From contig CAYWMQ010000015.1 of the NCBI GenBank assembly GCA_964459635.1, positions 1 through 18,546 of the forward strand: a stretch of DNA of 18,546 nt, in the 5' to 3' direction. A model generated the notes under the pieces. It was given only the letters and a program-made list of their open reading frames with translations. It was not told the origin of the DNA and did not search any database. Shown here piece by piece: positions 1-7,138 of the stretch. How positions within the stretch are numbered: position 1 is the stretch's first letter; each line of letters starts with the position of its first letter. The DNA comes from CAYWMQ01 sp964459635. Lineage in GTDB: Bacteria; Patescibacteriota; Minisyncoccia; Phycocordibacterales; UBA12088. The translations under genes were made by a program, and so were the position numbers.

Positions 1-492
1 CTGGTCTTGTTGTATTTCAACGGTTTTTGATGGGGAGAAGTGCGGGCACTTCAGCGGCCCATCAGATTGACAGAGCACATTACCTGCTGTGTCAGCTACA
101 TACACACTGACACGCAGTACGCTATTTTGACGTACACGCGCGAGGACCTGCTCGCAGCCGGGACCGATGAGGGCGGACGAAGCCGGGACGCGCTGCAGAT
201 CCTCAAATGCCCGATTCAGCGTTTGTTCCAAACGCAACGCCGCCATTTCACTGTATAGCCGGACATCCTGAAGGGAAGTGGCTTCTGCGGCGCGTCGGTC
301 GGTGTAGTAGCCAAACAAAACTATTATGTAGACGGGCACGAGCGCCACTGTTGCAACTGCATATAGCCACAGCGTAAGGTTTGGCTTACCGCCTACCGAA
401 CGTGGTAGCATTGATCGCATGCGCGTGAGCGCAGCACGAATAGTTTGGGCTGTGTGAGACATGGCGGGTACGCTAAGCTGCGTGGTAAGCAT
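1..492 (-). CDS. Membrane-anchored sensor protein with Cache-like extracellular domain (N-terminal part)
   Basis: The frame is open for 164 codons from ATG 492 to the window edge, so the 3' part, including any output domain, is missing. A GAGG Shine-Dalgarno site lies 5 nt upstream and an in-frame TAG 5 codons upstream, which fixes the start. A second ATG at 462 has no such site. Residues about 37-58 form one transmembrane helix (LTLWLYAVATVALVPVYIIV). After it comes an extracellular region: a helix (SLQDVRLYSEMAALRLEQTL), then LIGPGCEQVLARVRQ and a beta strand VSVYVADTAGNVLC. That order (TM, long helix, 'xVYVADxxGNVLC') resembles the PDC/Cache sensor fold of histidine kinases, diguanylate cyclases and chemoreceptors. 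Which of these it is cannot be decided from the fragment. The neighbouring two-component genes make a histidine kinase a reasonable guess. Coding is clear; the Cache assignment is moderate. Confidence 0.7.
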   Translation of the reverse strand, partial: MLTTQLSVPAMSHTAQTIRAALTRMRSMLPRSVGGKPNLTLWLYAVATVALVPVYIIVLFGYYTDRRAAEATSLQDVRLYSEMAALRLEQTLNRAFEDLQRVPASSALIGPGCEQVLARVRQNSVLRVSVYVADTAGNVLCQSDGPLKCPHFSPSKTVEIQQDQ

Positions 493-517
493 GTCCCCCT
501 CAGCCTACGTAACAGCC

Positions 518-546
518 ACCATAGCACGTGTTTGAGCATTCGTAAA
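518..546 (-). promoter_or_regulatory. Candidate sigma70-type promoter of the sensor gene
   Basis: On the minus strand there is TTTACG (-35), 17 nt, then TATGGT (-10). The -10 ends 25 nt before the ATG at 492, leaving room for the Shine-Dalgarno site. Each box matches 4 of 6 consensus bases and the spacing is optimal. No expression evidence is available. Confidence 0.4.
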
Positions 547-698
547 GAGTCTCGTGGCACGGTACCGTTAGGATATTCAGCAAATGTATGTATTGCGTAC
601 AATGATACGTGCCGCTCAAGCTGTCGGGTCTTCTCGCGGTAATCCCCCAGCATATGCATGTGCATTGTGCGTTCAATTAAACGGAAAGCACGAGGTAC

Positions 699-739
699 GC
701 GCCGGGGAGGTAGCTCCCCAAAGAGTACCTCCCCGGCGC
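699..739 (-). terminator. Perfect 14-bp inverted repeat with a nested alternative hairpin
   Basis: Arms GCGCCGGGGAGGTA (699-712) and TACCTCCCCGGCGC (726-739) pair perfectly around a 13-nt loop. Inside, GGGGAG (704-709) can instead pair with CTCCCC (714-719) around a 4-nt loop, so the two hairpins exclude each other. It lies 260 nt downstream of the histidine kinase on that strand. The minus-strand tail has only short T clusters (CTTTCCGTTT), so termination is plausible but not certain. An attenuator-like switch is an alternative. Confidence 0.4.
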
Positions 740-985
740 TTACTCGATATCAATTAAGATAAGCGCGTCATCTTGCATATATGATCGTTATAGATTCGGC
801 ATAGCTTGTAACGCTGTGCACACTGCGCCGGCAACGTTTCCGTGGCCAGATCGTGGCATCACCTGATGTGACGCCGGCCGGCGCGTGGACAGCATGTAAT
901 TGCTAGGGCCCATGAATGAACCATTTCTGTACACAGTGTACCGCACCAACATGAGCCGAAGATGAACACGTGACGGATATGAGCT

Positions 986-1007
986 GTTACGTAGCATGCT
1001 ACGTAAC
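986..1007. repeat. 22-bp perfect palindrome over the histidine kinase stop codon
   Basis: The half-site GTTACGTAGCA is followed by its exact complement TGCTACGTAAC with no spacer. The TAG stop of the kinase gene (999-1001) lies inside it. No T-run follows on either strand, so it looks more like a dimeric protein-binding site than a terminator. Confidence 0.6.
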
Positions 1008-2102
1008 TCCTGACAACAATTCACCTTGTGCATACTGTTGCGCCCGCTCTGTAAAGTCCTCGCTTATCTCATTGTCGCCGATGGGCTCCTCGACCTTGCT
1101 CGGCAGCACTTTACCGGCGGGCAGCTCCACGTGCACGCGCGTACCCTGCCCCACCGTGCTACGAATGGTGATCTTACCACGGTGCAGCTTTAGTATTTCG
1201 CTCACGATAGCGAGGCCAAGGCCACTAGATGCTCCCGTGCGGTGACGCGAACGGTCGGCCTTGTAGAAGGGCTTGAATATGTTGACCAGGTCGTCGCGCG
1301 CTATTCCGACGCCCGTGTCTTCAATGTCGAGCGTAATGTAGTGTGCATTCAAAGGCGCGCAGGAGATAATGATACTGCCGCCGGGCTCCGTGAACGAGAT
1401 GGCATTTTGCACCAGGTTGTACACCACTTGCCCAAGCGCCACCTTGTTACCCCACACAGTCGTGGGAGGAGTGCTTCGTAGGACGATCTTCACCTTGTGG
1501 GTCTGCTGGTATTCGGCGAGCGTATGCACCATCGCGGCCACGATCTCGGAAAGTACTATGTTTTCAAACGTAATACGCTCGGTACGATAGAAGTTGTTGA
1601 ACGTAATGAGGTTATTGATGATTCCCGCAGCACGCTCAAGCTCTTCTACGTTGTCTTGCATGATGCGCTGGCTTGCGATCGGTATTTCGCTGCGCAGCAT
1701 AAGCACTTCTGTGTTGGTGCGAATGACAGACAGGGGTGTGCGCAGCTCATGCGCAATGTCGGCAATAAAGCGCTTCTGTGCAGCGAGTGCCTGCTTGGCC
1801 GGCGCTATGGCAACACGGGAAACCGCACACCCCAGCAGCAGTGCCAGGCCAAGCATGCACGCGAAGGCGAGCGATACGTACTCGGTCCGTACTGCGCGCA
1901 CATGTTCACTGACGCGTTCGCCCGGGGTCCCGCCGGAAAGTACGGCGGATATTCCCTCAAGCATTTCCTTTCGTAACGCCTCCTCCACCACCATTAGGCA
2001 GAGCCACACGAACGCGAGCAGCACTACCGCCGCAAAAAGCTGCAGCGCGACAATGCGTATTTGGGTGCGAAATAGAAAGTCATGCGCGTACCTGTCACGC
2101 AA
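999..2102 (-). CDS. Two-component sensor histidine kinase
   Basis: This membrane-bound kinase should autophosphorylate on histidine and pass the phosphate to the response regulator encoded just upstream. Counted from TTG 2102 (367 residues), there are two transmembrane helices (about 19-37 and 76-94) bracketing a short extracytoplasmic loop of about 40 residues. HisKA follows with AHELRTPLS (His118), then the N-box VYNLVQNAISF (Asn233), G1 DTGVG (about 262), F-box FKPFYKAD and G2 GLGLAIV (about 294). All catalytic motifs are intact. Start choice: an ATG at 2183 would overlap the response regulator by 89 bp, whereas TTG 2102 gives an 8-bp overlap (TTGCGTGA) typical of translational coupling. 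The longer form cannot be excluded. The small sensor loop suggests sensing in or near the membrane. The function is sure; the signal is unknown. Confidence 0.93.
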   Translation of the reverse strand: MRDRYAHDFLFRTQIRIVALQLFAAVVLLAFVWLCLMVVEEALRKEMLEGISAVLSGGTPGERVSEHVRAVRTEYVSLAFACMLGLALLLGCAVSRVAIAPAKQALAAQKRFIADIAHELRTPLSVIRTNTEVLMLRSEIPIASQRIMQDNVEELERAAGIINNLITFNNFYRTERITFENIVLSEIVAAMVHTLAEYQQTHKVKIVLRSTPPTTVWGNKVALGQVVYNLVQNAISFTEPGGSIIISCAPLNAHYITLDIEDTGVGIARDDLVNIFKPFYKADRSRHRTGASSGLGLAIVSEILKLHRGKITIRSTVGQGTRVHVELPAGKVLPSKVEEPIGDNEISEDFTERAQQYAQGELLSGVT

Positions 2103-2766
2103 GGCGGTACCCCACGCCGCGAACTGTTTCCAAGATGCCCTCGCGACGCCCGGGGTCGAGTTTGTTGCGGAGATTCTTGACATGCACGTCTACAATGTTA
2201 CTAAAGCCCGTAAATTCAAAATCCCAAAGGTGATCAAGCAGCGTTTCTCTCGTAAGCACTTGGCCCGGATGCCGCATGAAGTACTCAAGCACGACAAACT
2301 CTTTTAACGTGAGCTCAATGGGTTTACCCGCTTTCGTGACCGTTCGTTCATTCACGTTGAGCTCAATGTCACGATGGTGCAGTACGGTCGGTAGTACTTC
2401 TTGGGGTCTGCGTGTAAGCGCTTGAAGCCGAGCCACAAGTTCGGCAAAGCTGAACGGCTTGACCATGTAATCGTCCGCGCCCAGCGAGAGTAGATCGACC
2501 TTTTGCTCCACTTCTCCGCGGGCGGTAAGTATGAGCACGGGAGTGGTGATCTTTTCATCGCGCAGCTCTTTACAGAGAGTCGCGCCGTCCTTGCCTGGCA
2601 TCATCAGGTCGAGGATGAAGATGTCGTACTCATTACGATACATCTGAATGCGCTGGCTTGCCGTGTCGCCGTCATGCAGAACATCTACGGCGAACCCTTG
2701 CTTTTCCAAGCCCTCCTTGAGGGCGGCGGCCAAACGTTCCTCGTCTTCAACTAATAGTATACGCAT
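2095..2766 (-). CDS. OmpR/PhoB-family response regulator
   Basis: This 223-residue DNA-binding response regulator is the partner of the overlapping histidine kinase. The receiver domain spans about 1-120: acidic pocket VEDEE (7-10), phosphoacceptor Asp53 in ILDLMMPG, switch Thr in ILTARG, and conserved Lys in YMVKPFSF. The C-terminal winged helix (about 125-223) has LTLKEFVVLEYFMRHPG, LTRETLLDHLWD, the recognition helix VDVHVKNLRNKLD, and the wing ETVRGVGYRL. I start it at ATG 2766, where the family begins with MRILLVEDE. A GTG at 2796 would add ten residues not normally present. Upstream, a TATATA box lies about 50 nt before the ATG but has no good -35, so the promoter is only tentative. Its targets are unknown. 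The 22-bp palindrome downstream of the operon is one place to look. Confidence 0.96.
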   Translation of the reverse strand: MRILLVEDEERLAAALKEGLEKQGFAVDVLHDGDTASQRIQMYRNEYDIFILDLMMPGKDGATLCKELRDEKITTPVLILTARGEVEQKVDLLSLGADDYMVKPFSFAELVARLQALTRRPQEVLPTVLHHRDIELNVNERTVTKAGKPIELTLKEFVVLEYFMRHPGQVLTRETLLDHLWDFEFTGFSNIVDVHVKNLRNKLDPGRREGILETVRGVGYRLA

Positions 2767-2847
2767 GTAAATGGGTGTCCCACATGAAGCAGGCACTGAG
2801 TTAGCTGCTTATATACTGTACAGCTTCGCAAAAAGAGGATGAAGGCT

Positions 2848-4569
2848 TCATGAAGCACGGACCGCTTTTAGTACCGCTATCCCGTGCGGAGGAAGAGTCA
2901 CCCGTGCTACCGCTCGGCCGGCACGCTCTTCCACAAGAATATCCCCCGCATTTGCCAGGAGATCGCGAACGAGAGTGCCGGACGGCGAGATAGTATTGTC
3001 CAGAGTTACGTACTGCGTTACTTCCTCGCGCTTTAGGTTAAGTACCACAACGAGCTCGGTATCGTCAAGAATACGCGAATAGGCCAGGAAGCCCCACCCG
3101 AGCGCGGCATATGCCCACGCTGAGGCGTTATCCGACACTTCACGGAAGTAGCATCTGCCATACCGTACTGCAGGCTCGTCCGCTCGCACGCGTGCAATGG
3201 CTGCTATACCACGATACAGAGGGTGCTCACCGTTAAAGAAATGCATACCCTGCGTGCCGAACGCACCCCACTCCCCGCCGAACATGTTTTCACGTATGAA
3301 CGTGTCATGCCAGGGGCCCGGCGGCGCACCACCATCAAAGCCCTGTTCCGTGCCGTAGTACATGGAGGGTATTCCCGGACTTGTGAGGAGATACCCGATG
3401 GCGAGCACTGCTTGGGCCGGGTCTGCACCCCCGTGAAGAAAGCGCCTATGCGGGCGAAACATTTGATCGTGATTGTCCACAAAGGTGACAAAGTATTCAC
3501 TTGCATCGTTCTCCGGATACAGCCTTCGCAGTCGCTCATAGCGTTCGCGCAAAAGCTGCGGACTTGCAAAGCCCTTTATCACTTCTTCGAGCACAAAGTA
3601 GAGAGGAAAGTCCAGTGCCGCGTCGAGCGCATGCATTTTTTCGCCTCCGTGGATGCGCGGCCCCACGTACTGGCGCACCGTGTCATCGCCCGAGACTATC
3701 TCTCCAAACAAGAAAAAGTTCTTCTTTCCAACGGACTCTGCGTATTCTTTGATGGCGGTGCAAAACTGCGCTGTGGCGGTGTCCTCTATGTGCTTGACGG
3801 TGTCGATACGGTAGCCGTCTATGTCTGCGGTGCGTATCCAATACTTGTAGACCGACTGCATAGTGCTCAACACTACGGGATTGCCGAAGTCCAGTTCCTT
3901 AAGATTTATGAAGTCGCCGTTGAGGGACTCTTCCGTATCCATCCAGTTCACAATGCCTCCGCGACGTTTGTAGCACTCCGGGCTTTGGAGCTCAGCCGGC
4001 CATACCGCATCATCAGGGCCAAGCTCGCCCTCCGGTGATCCTCTGCGCCAATACCCAAACTCGTACCGTGTGCCATCGTGCCGATAGAGCGGTGCCGCAT
4101 CATCCTTATAAGCCCAGTTGTCGCCCGTGTGGTTGATGATGATATCGAGTATGACGTACATACCAAGCTCGTGCGCTTTACGCACGAGCTCAATAAGGTC
4201 TTCCTTGGTGCCGATACGCGGGTCGATCTCCAAAAAATCCTGTGTAGCATACCCATGGTATGAGCCACTCCAGTCACTGCGATTTTTTAGAACCGGCGAA
4301 AGCCATACCGTTGTAGCGCCCACACCTTTGATGTAGGTAAGCTTTTCCGTCACTCCTTTGAGCGTACCGCCCTGAAAACCCGCTCCCGTGTGGTCCTCAA
4401 GACTACGCGGCCTAGTGGTGCCATCGTACGGCGGATGTTCACGTCCGTCGTGAAAGCGGTCAATGAGCAGGAAATATATAAAGTGGTCGCGCCAATCTGC
4501 GGGTGACGGATAGAGGGGCCTGTCAACTGAAAGGTCGAGCTCCTGCACCGAACGAATGTGCTCTGCCAT
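2848..4569 (-). CDS. Alpha-amylase family glycosyl hydrolase (GH13), cytoplasmic
   Basis: A 573-residue GH13 enzyme expected to cleave or rearrange alpha-1,4-glucans such as glycogen or maltodextrin. All four family regions are intact: I, DIIINH (142-147); II, DGYRIDTVKH with nucleophile Asp256; III, FLFGE with acid/base Glu290; IV, FVDNHD with Asp368. The N-terminal barrel start (HFIYFLLIDRFHDG) and GAGFQGGTLKGVTEKLTYIKGVGATTVWLSPV are typical of amylase/cyclomaltodextrinase-like members. A C-terminal beta domain covers about 490-573. There is no signal peptide, so it should act on internal glucan or on imported oligosaccharides. Whether it is amylase, neopullulanase or trehalose-modifying cannot be told from motifs. 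A likely promoter lies directly before the ATG, and there is no Shine-Dalgarno site. The gene is 54 nt downstream of tsaC on the same strand. Confidence 0.95.
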   Translation of the reverse strand: MAEHIRSVQELDLSVDRPLYPSPADWRDHFIYFLLIDRFHDGREHPPYDGTTRPRSLEDHTGAGFQGGTLKGVTEKLTYIKGVGATTVWLSPVLKNRSDWSGSYHGYATQDFLEIDPRIGTKEDLIELVRKAHELGMYVILDIIINHTGDNWAYKDDAAPLYRHDGTRYEFGYWRRGSPEGELGPDDAVWPAELQSPECYKRRGGIVNWMDTEESLNGDFINLKELDFGNPVVLSTMQSVYKYWIRTADIDGYRIDTVKHIEDTATAQFCTAIKEYAESVGKKNFFLFGEIVSGDDTVRQYVGPRIHGGEKMHALDAALDFPLYFVLEEVIKGFASPQLLRERYERLRRLYPENDASEYFVTFVDNHDQMFRPHRRFLHGGADPAQAVLAIGYLLTSPGIPSMYYGTEQGFDGGAPPGPWHDTFIRENMFGGEWGAFGTQGMHFFNGEHPLYRGIAAIARVRADEPAVRYGRCYFREVSDNASAWAYAALGWGFLAYSRILDDTELVVVLNLKREEVTQYVTLDNTISPSGTLVRDLLANAGDILVEERAGRAVARVTLPPHGIAVLKAVRAS

Positions 4570-4575
4570 ATATAC

Positions 4576-4584
4576 ATGGTACCA
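4576..4584 (-). promoter_or_regulatory. Extended -10 element of the amylase gene, probably leaderless
   Basis: The minus strand reads TGG-TACCAT, then exactly 6 nt, then the ATG at 4569. This would place the transcription start at or next to the A of the start codon. No Shine-Dalgarno sequence is present. Spacing is identical to that before tsaD and before the tRNA-Val 5' end. The hexamer itself is weak (4 of 6). Confidence 0.35.
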
Positions 4585-4623
4585 CGCTTACACGTGCCTA
4601 TGTTCTGCTTCATGCACAGCATG

Positions 4624-5253
4624 CTACAGGTACTTCGCTAGCTGTTCGCGCGACACGGCGCCCTCGCGCAGTATGCATGCCTTCGGTCCACGTGCGTCCA
4701 CGAGCGTGCTTGGCAGTGAGGAAGGCAAAGTACCTCCATCGATCACCAGGTCGACCAGTTGAGCGTTGGGGCCCAGTGCCTCAAGCATGGCGCTGAGCGT
4801 ACGAGGCTGTTCGTGGCCTGCAATGTTCACGCTGGTGGATATGATGGGCTTTGGAAACGCAGTGGCTAATGCGAGACAAAACGGATGTGCGGGAATACGT
4901 ACTGCAATATAGTCGGGACCACCCGCGGGCGGCGATAAGCGGTTATCCGTTTTTTCAAGCTCTAGCGAAAGTGGTCCGGGCAGAAATTGCTGCGCGAGAG
5001 CACGAGCAAGCGGAGTCACATGCGCAAAAGACGCAGCATCATTGAGCGAAGCCGTCATGACGAGCATCGGCTTGTGTGTGTCACGCTGCTTGATACGCAC
5101 GATGCGAGCCACAGCCTCAGGGTATGTCGCATCTGCTCCAAGCCCATACACTGTATCGGTCGGGTACACCACCACGCCGCCGCTCTGAAGCACGGCTTCT
5201 GCCGCCGCCACTGCTTTGTCCAGTATATCGCCTTGTAAATGTATTCTTTGCAT
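4624..5253 (-). CDS. tsaC: L-threonylcarbamoyladenylate synthase (TsaC/Sua5, YrdC domain)
   Basis: This enzyme makes threonylcarbamoyl-AMP from threonine, bicarbonate and ATP. It is the first step of t6A37 modification of ANN-decoding tRNAs, and TsaD, encoded further along this window, performs the transfer. The protein has 209 residues and consists of the YrdC domain only, without the C-terminal Sua5 extension. Visible motifs: VVVYPTDTVYGLGADA (27-42), IKQRDTHKPM (about 54-63, substrate-binding Lys/Arg), LPGPLSLEL, VRIPAHPF and the STSVNIAG loop (about 139-146). The ATG at 5253 has no Shine-Dalgarno site. A TTTAAT box about 12 nt before it suggests a very short leader. It lies between a strong upstream terminator (5344-5373) and the amylase gene. 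Confidence 0.95.
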   Translation of the reverse strand: MQRIHLQGDILDKAVAAAEAVLQSGGVVVYPTDTVYGLGADATYPEAVARIVRIKQRDTHKPMLVMTASLNDAASFAHVTPLARALAQQFLPGPLSLELEKTDNRLSPPAGGPDYIAVRIPAHPFCLALATAFPKPIISTSVNIAGHEQPRTLSAMLEALGPNAQLVDLVIDGGTLPSSLPSTLVDARGPKACILREGAVSREQLAKYL

Positions 5254-5343
5254 ACCAGTGTTACATTAAACACTTGCTCGAGAACCATGCCCCATGCGTG
5301 TTATAGATCAGTGTACGCGTTATTTTCGAAGGTGAGGGAGAAA

Positions 5344-5373
5344 ATAATGCGGCACCATGTGGTGCCGCATTAT
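5344..5373 (-). terminator. Intrinsic terminator after the unknown gene at 5379-5870
   Basis: A 14-bp perfect stem (ATAATGCGGCACCA / TGGTGCCGCATTAT) with a 2-nt centre is followed on the minus strand by TTTTCTCCC. It starts 5 nt after the stop codon at 5379-5381 and separates that gene from tsaC. Confidence 0.85.
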
Positions 5374-5378
5374 GGGCC

Positions 5379-5870
5379 CTATAGAACAATACTATTGACG
5401 AGTTCCTGTAACTCCGCATAGAGCTCGCCGTATCCCCAGTGGTCTATAACCTTCTGCGCGTCTTTGGGGAGTATCCAGTTCATCGCAATCCCCACATAGA
5501 CACAGCAGACCAAGTTCTGACCAGTCTTATTGAAGCCAGCGAACGCAATCAGTAGATTGGCATCCGGCAGACGCAGCGAGCAACCCATACTATGTGCATC
5601 GCTAGCGTCACCGAGCATTTTCAAGTATCTCGCGGCCGCTTCCCGCGAAAGAATAACATCATAGTCTTCGGTATAGTCTTCGGTGCTTCGACCCCAAAAT
5701 GAGCATACCGTAAGAGCTGGGGCGGCAGGATTATCTGCAGCGACACGTATTGTGACCGCATTGGGCTCTCTATAGTACCGCTCAAAACGCACCGCCTCAA
5801 CGACTTTTGCGGCGATGCCGACTGCCCGCTCAAGGTCTGCGGGCTCTACCTTAACTGCACGCTTATGCAC
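5379..5870 (-). CDS. Unknown protein, 163 residues
   Basis: I do not recognise this protein. The start is GTG 5870: on the minus strand TAGGAGGT, an almost perfect Shine-Dalgarno site, lies 6 nt upstream. The frame stays open to 6041, but the extra 57 codons run through a palindromic repeat (5981-6061) and look non-coding. The protein is soluble, with no signal peptide or membrane helix. A helical N-terminus (PADLERAVGIAAKVVEAVRF) is followed by an alpha/beta-looking middle (NAVTIRVAADNPAAPALTVC, REAAARYLKMLG) and NLLIAFAGFNKTGQNLVCC. A 12-bp tandem duplication at 5661-5684 encodes TEDYTEDY. A monocistronic unit is likely: a terminator follows directly, and upstream is the repeat element. A TTGACG box in the leader has no well-spaced -10. 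Confidence 0.75.
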   Translation of the reverse strand: MHKRAVKVEPADLERAVGIAAKVVEAVRFERYYREPNAVTIRVAADNPAAPALTVCSFWGRSTEDYTEDYDVILSREAAARYLKMLGDASDAHSMGCSLRLPDANLLIAFAGFNKTGQNLVCCVYVGIAMNWILPKDAQKVIDHWGYGELYAELQELVNSIVL

Positions 5871-5876
5871 GACGCT

Positions 5877-5883
5877 ACCTCCT
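5877..5883 (-). promoter_or_regulatory. Strong Shine-Dalgarno site deciding the GTG start at 5870
   Basis: The minus strand reads AGGAGGT, then AGCGTC, then GTG. The upstream leader also contains the palindrome GCGTC-AA-GACGC (5930-5941), which could be an operator. Confidence 0.75.
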
Positions 5884-5980
5884 AAGTGGTGAAAGTGACC
5901 TTGTATTGTCTTAGCATACAGTTGCGAATGCGTCAAGACGCGACGATGCACGTGCTCACGCCCTGTCGTCTCTTCGAACC

Positions 5981-6078
5981 GCCTGCCTCGACGGTAGGCA
6001 GGCAGCGAAGCAGTCCGGGATTCGTACGACGGTAAGTGCAAAATCTGGATTGCTTCGCTGCGGCTCGCAAAGACGTAG
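5981..6078. repeat. REP/RPE-like palindromic repeat element
   Basis: Two linked hairpins. The first pairs GCCTGCCT with AGGCAGGC (5981-6003, 7-nt loop). The second pairs GCAGCGAAGCAGTCC (6002-6016) with GGATTGCTTCGCTGC (6047-6061), with one G-T pair and a 30-nt loop. The words GGATTGCTTCGCT and CTCGCAAAGACG closely resemble a dispersed palindrome known in many unrelated bacteria (CGTCATTGCGAGCGAAGC...GAAGCAATCC). It sits between the GlmU-like gene and the unknown gene at 5870, and explains the spurious long frame there. Confidence 0.6.
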
Positions 6079-6108
6079 ACTTTGCGGTATTTTTAAAGGT
6101 GTGAGAGG

Positions 6109-6885
6109 TTACACCGCGAGTGTCACATCTCTGCGGCTATGCGCATACCGCGCAAGCATAGCAAGCTCTTCCGGCGTATTCGCACCAAGTGCCTCCTGTG
6201 CGTCTTCAAGCACCACGCTTCTGACTGCCAGGCCCTCTGCACATGCGAGAGCCACGAGGTCGGTAAGGTAGTACTCACCCGCTGCGTTGTGCGCAGTGAG
6301 GCGCGGTAGCACCGATACGAGCCACCCTGTGTCAAAGCAGTAGACTCCGGTATTTACTTCGTGTAACGCCCGCTGCTCCGGAGTGGCGTCCTTGTACTCA
6401 ACGATGCCGCGCACATTGCCATCCCCGTTGCGTATCACGCGTCCGTAGCGTTCAAGCGCCTGGTACGGCTCGCTAAAGTGTGGCGGCCGAGCGGTCAAAA
6501 GGGTCAGTACTCCCATACTGCTTTGGTGTGCGGCGTAGAGGCTCGCGAACGTGCTGCGTGTAATGAGGGGCATGTCACCGTACACCACCAGCGTAGGCTG
6601 TACCGCGGTCTTTTGCAGTAGTTCGCTCGCACACCGCACGGCGTGACCGGTACCGAGCTGTTCGGTTTGCACAACACAACGCACGTGCTCACCCACTGCG
6701 GCACGCACCTCATCGCTTTTGTACCCTGTGACTACAATGGGGCTCGACGAGAGCCCGGACACCGCATCAAGCACATGACTCACCATTGGGTGCCCAAAGA
6801 GCGGGTGCAAGACTTTCGGCAGTTCACTTTGCATGCGCGTGCCCTTCCCGCCCGCAAGTATAACGACATTTGCATCTGTATTCAT
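6109..6885 (-). CDS. Sugar-nucleotide pyrophosphorylase, GlmU N-terminal domain only
   Basis: A 258-residue nucleotidyltransferase that should couple UTP (or another NTP) to a sugar 1-phosphate, most likely GlcNAc-1-P, for cell-envelope precursors. Motifs: VVILAGGKGTRM (7-18) with Lys24 in ELPKVLHP; QTEQLGTGHAV (73-83), the GlmU QxxxxGTxHA uridine loop; metal-binding Asp104 in VYGDMPL; IVEYKDA with Glu163; and EVNTGVYCFD with Asn178. The left-handed beta-helix acetyltransferase half of bifunctional GlmU is absent, so the protein is about half the usual length. That leaves acetylation to another enzyme, or a different sugar as substrate. The ATG at 6885 fits the family start. A weak hairpin (GGTGT/ACACC, 6098-6115) with a TTTAAAAA tail follows. 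Divergent to the tRNA-Val promoter. Confidence 0.88.
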   Translation of the reverse strand: MNTDANVVILAGGKGTRMQSELPKVLHPLFGHPMVSHVLDAVSGLSSSPIVVTGYKSDEVRAAVGEHVRCVVQTEQLGTGHAVRCASELLQKTAVQPTLVVYGDMPLITRSTFASLYAAHQSSMGVLTLLTARPPHFSEPYQALERYGRVIRNGDGNVRGIVEYKDATPEQRALHEVNTGVYCFDTGWLVSVLPRLTAHNAAGEYYLTDLVALACAEGLAVRSVVLEDAQEALGANTPEELAMLARYAHSRRDVTLAV

Positions 6886-6903
6886 GGTACGAATGAGGTC
6901 AGT

Positions 6904-6912
6904 ATCATAGCA
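6904..6912 (-). promoter_or_regulatory. Extended -10 promoter of the GlmU-like gene
   Basis: The minus strand reads TGC-TATGAT, a TGn extended -10 with 5 of 6 matches, 18 nt before the ATG at 6885. The predicted leader is about 11-12 nt and lacks a Shine-Dalgarno site. The promoter is divergent from the one at 6932-6960. Confidence 0.6.
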
Positions 6913-6931
6913 CAAAGTGAACCATACGGAG

Positions 6932-6960
6932 TTGAAGAGCGGATGAATTGGCCGTATACT
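6932..6960 (+). promoter_or_regulatory. Strong sigma70-type promoter reading into the tRNA-Val repeat array
   Basis: TTGAAG (6932-6937), 17 nt, TATACT (6955-6960). The next 10 nt lead to GGGCGATTAG, a copy of the tRNA-Val 5' end, so transcription should start about 3-4 nt before it. This is probably the ancestral tRNA promoter, now separated from the intact tRNA by the repeats. Confidence 0.7.
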
Positions 6961-6970
6961 GCAAACGTTC

Positions 6971-7038
6971 GGGCGATTAGCAGAGCCCCGACGCTTGCCG
7001 GGCAAGGTCGGGGAGCCGACCTCTGCTGCGGCAGAGCG
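6971..7038 (+). repeat. First 133-bp tRNA-leader unit (cut by the gap)
   Basis: The first 68 nt of the unit match the copy at 7179-7246 except for two bases: GGGCGATTAGCAGAG here, GGGCGATTAGCTCAG there. The change breaks the D-stem GCTC. Then follows the double-hairpin insert up to the scaffold gap. Upstream sequence differs from the other copies, so this is the outer edge of the array. Confidence 0.85.
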
Positions 7039-7138
7039 NNNNNNNNNNNNNNNNNNNNNNNNNNNNNNNNNNNNNNNNNNNNNNNNNNNNNNNNNNNNNN
7101 NNNNNNNNNNNNNNNNNNNNNNNNNNNNNNNNNNNNNN
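7039..7138. other. Scaffold gap (100 N)
   Basis: Exactly 100 Ns, a conventional placeholder. Both flanks belong to the same 133-bp repeat: the left stops at unit offset 68 and the right resumes at offset 93. The true missing length is therefore expected to be 25 nt, or 25 plus a multiple of 133. Confidence 0.97.

Larger units (their letters stand above)
493..998. other. Gene-poor intergenic region rich in palindromes
   Basis: I find no convincing gene between the sensor gene and the histidine kinase. Besides the hairpins annotated separately, it holds a 12-bp perfect palindrome CGCCGGCCGGCG (872-883) and GTACACAGTGTAC (929-941). Short open frames exist on the minus strand (from 665 and from 997 or 1033), but they lack ribosome binding sites and overlap real genes. 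I do not call them. Confidence 0.5.

Noticed and set aside
393..665. Open frame of 90 codons on the minus strand
   Set aside because: It overlaps the well-supported sensor gene in another frame, has no ribosome binding site, and its sequence shows no domain pattern.
788..1033. Open frame of 81 codons on the minus strand after the histidine kinase
   Set aside because: It overlaps the kinase end and the 22-bp palindrome, has no ribosome site and no recognisable features. A decayed or repeat-derived stretch is as likely.
5870..6041. 57-codon N-terminal extension of the gene at 5379-5870
   Set aside because: The strong Shine-Dalgarno site fixes GTG 5870, and the extension translates a palindromic repeat.
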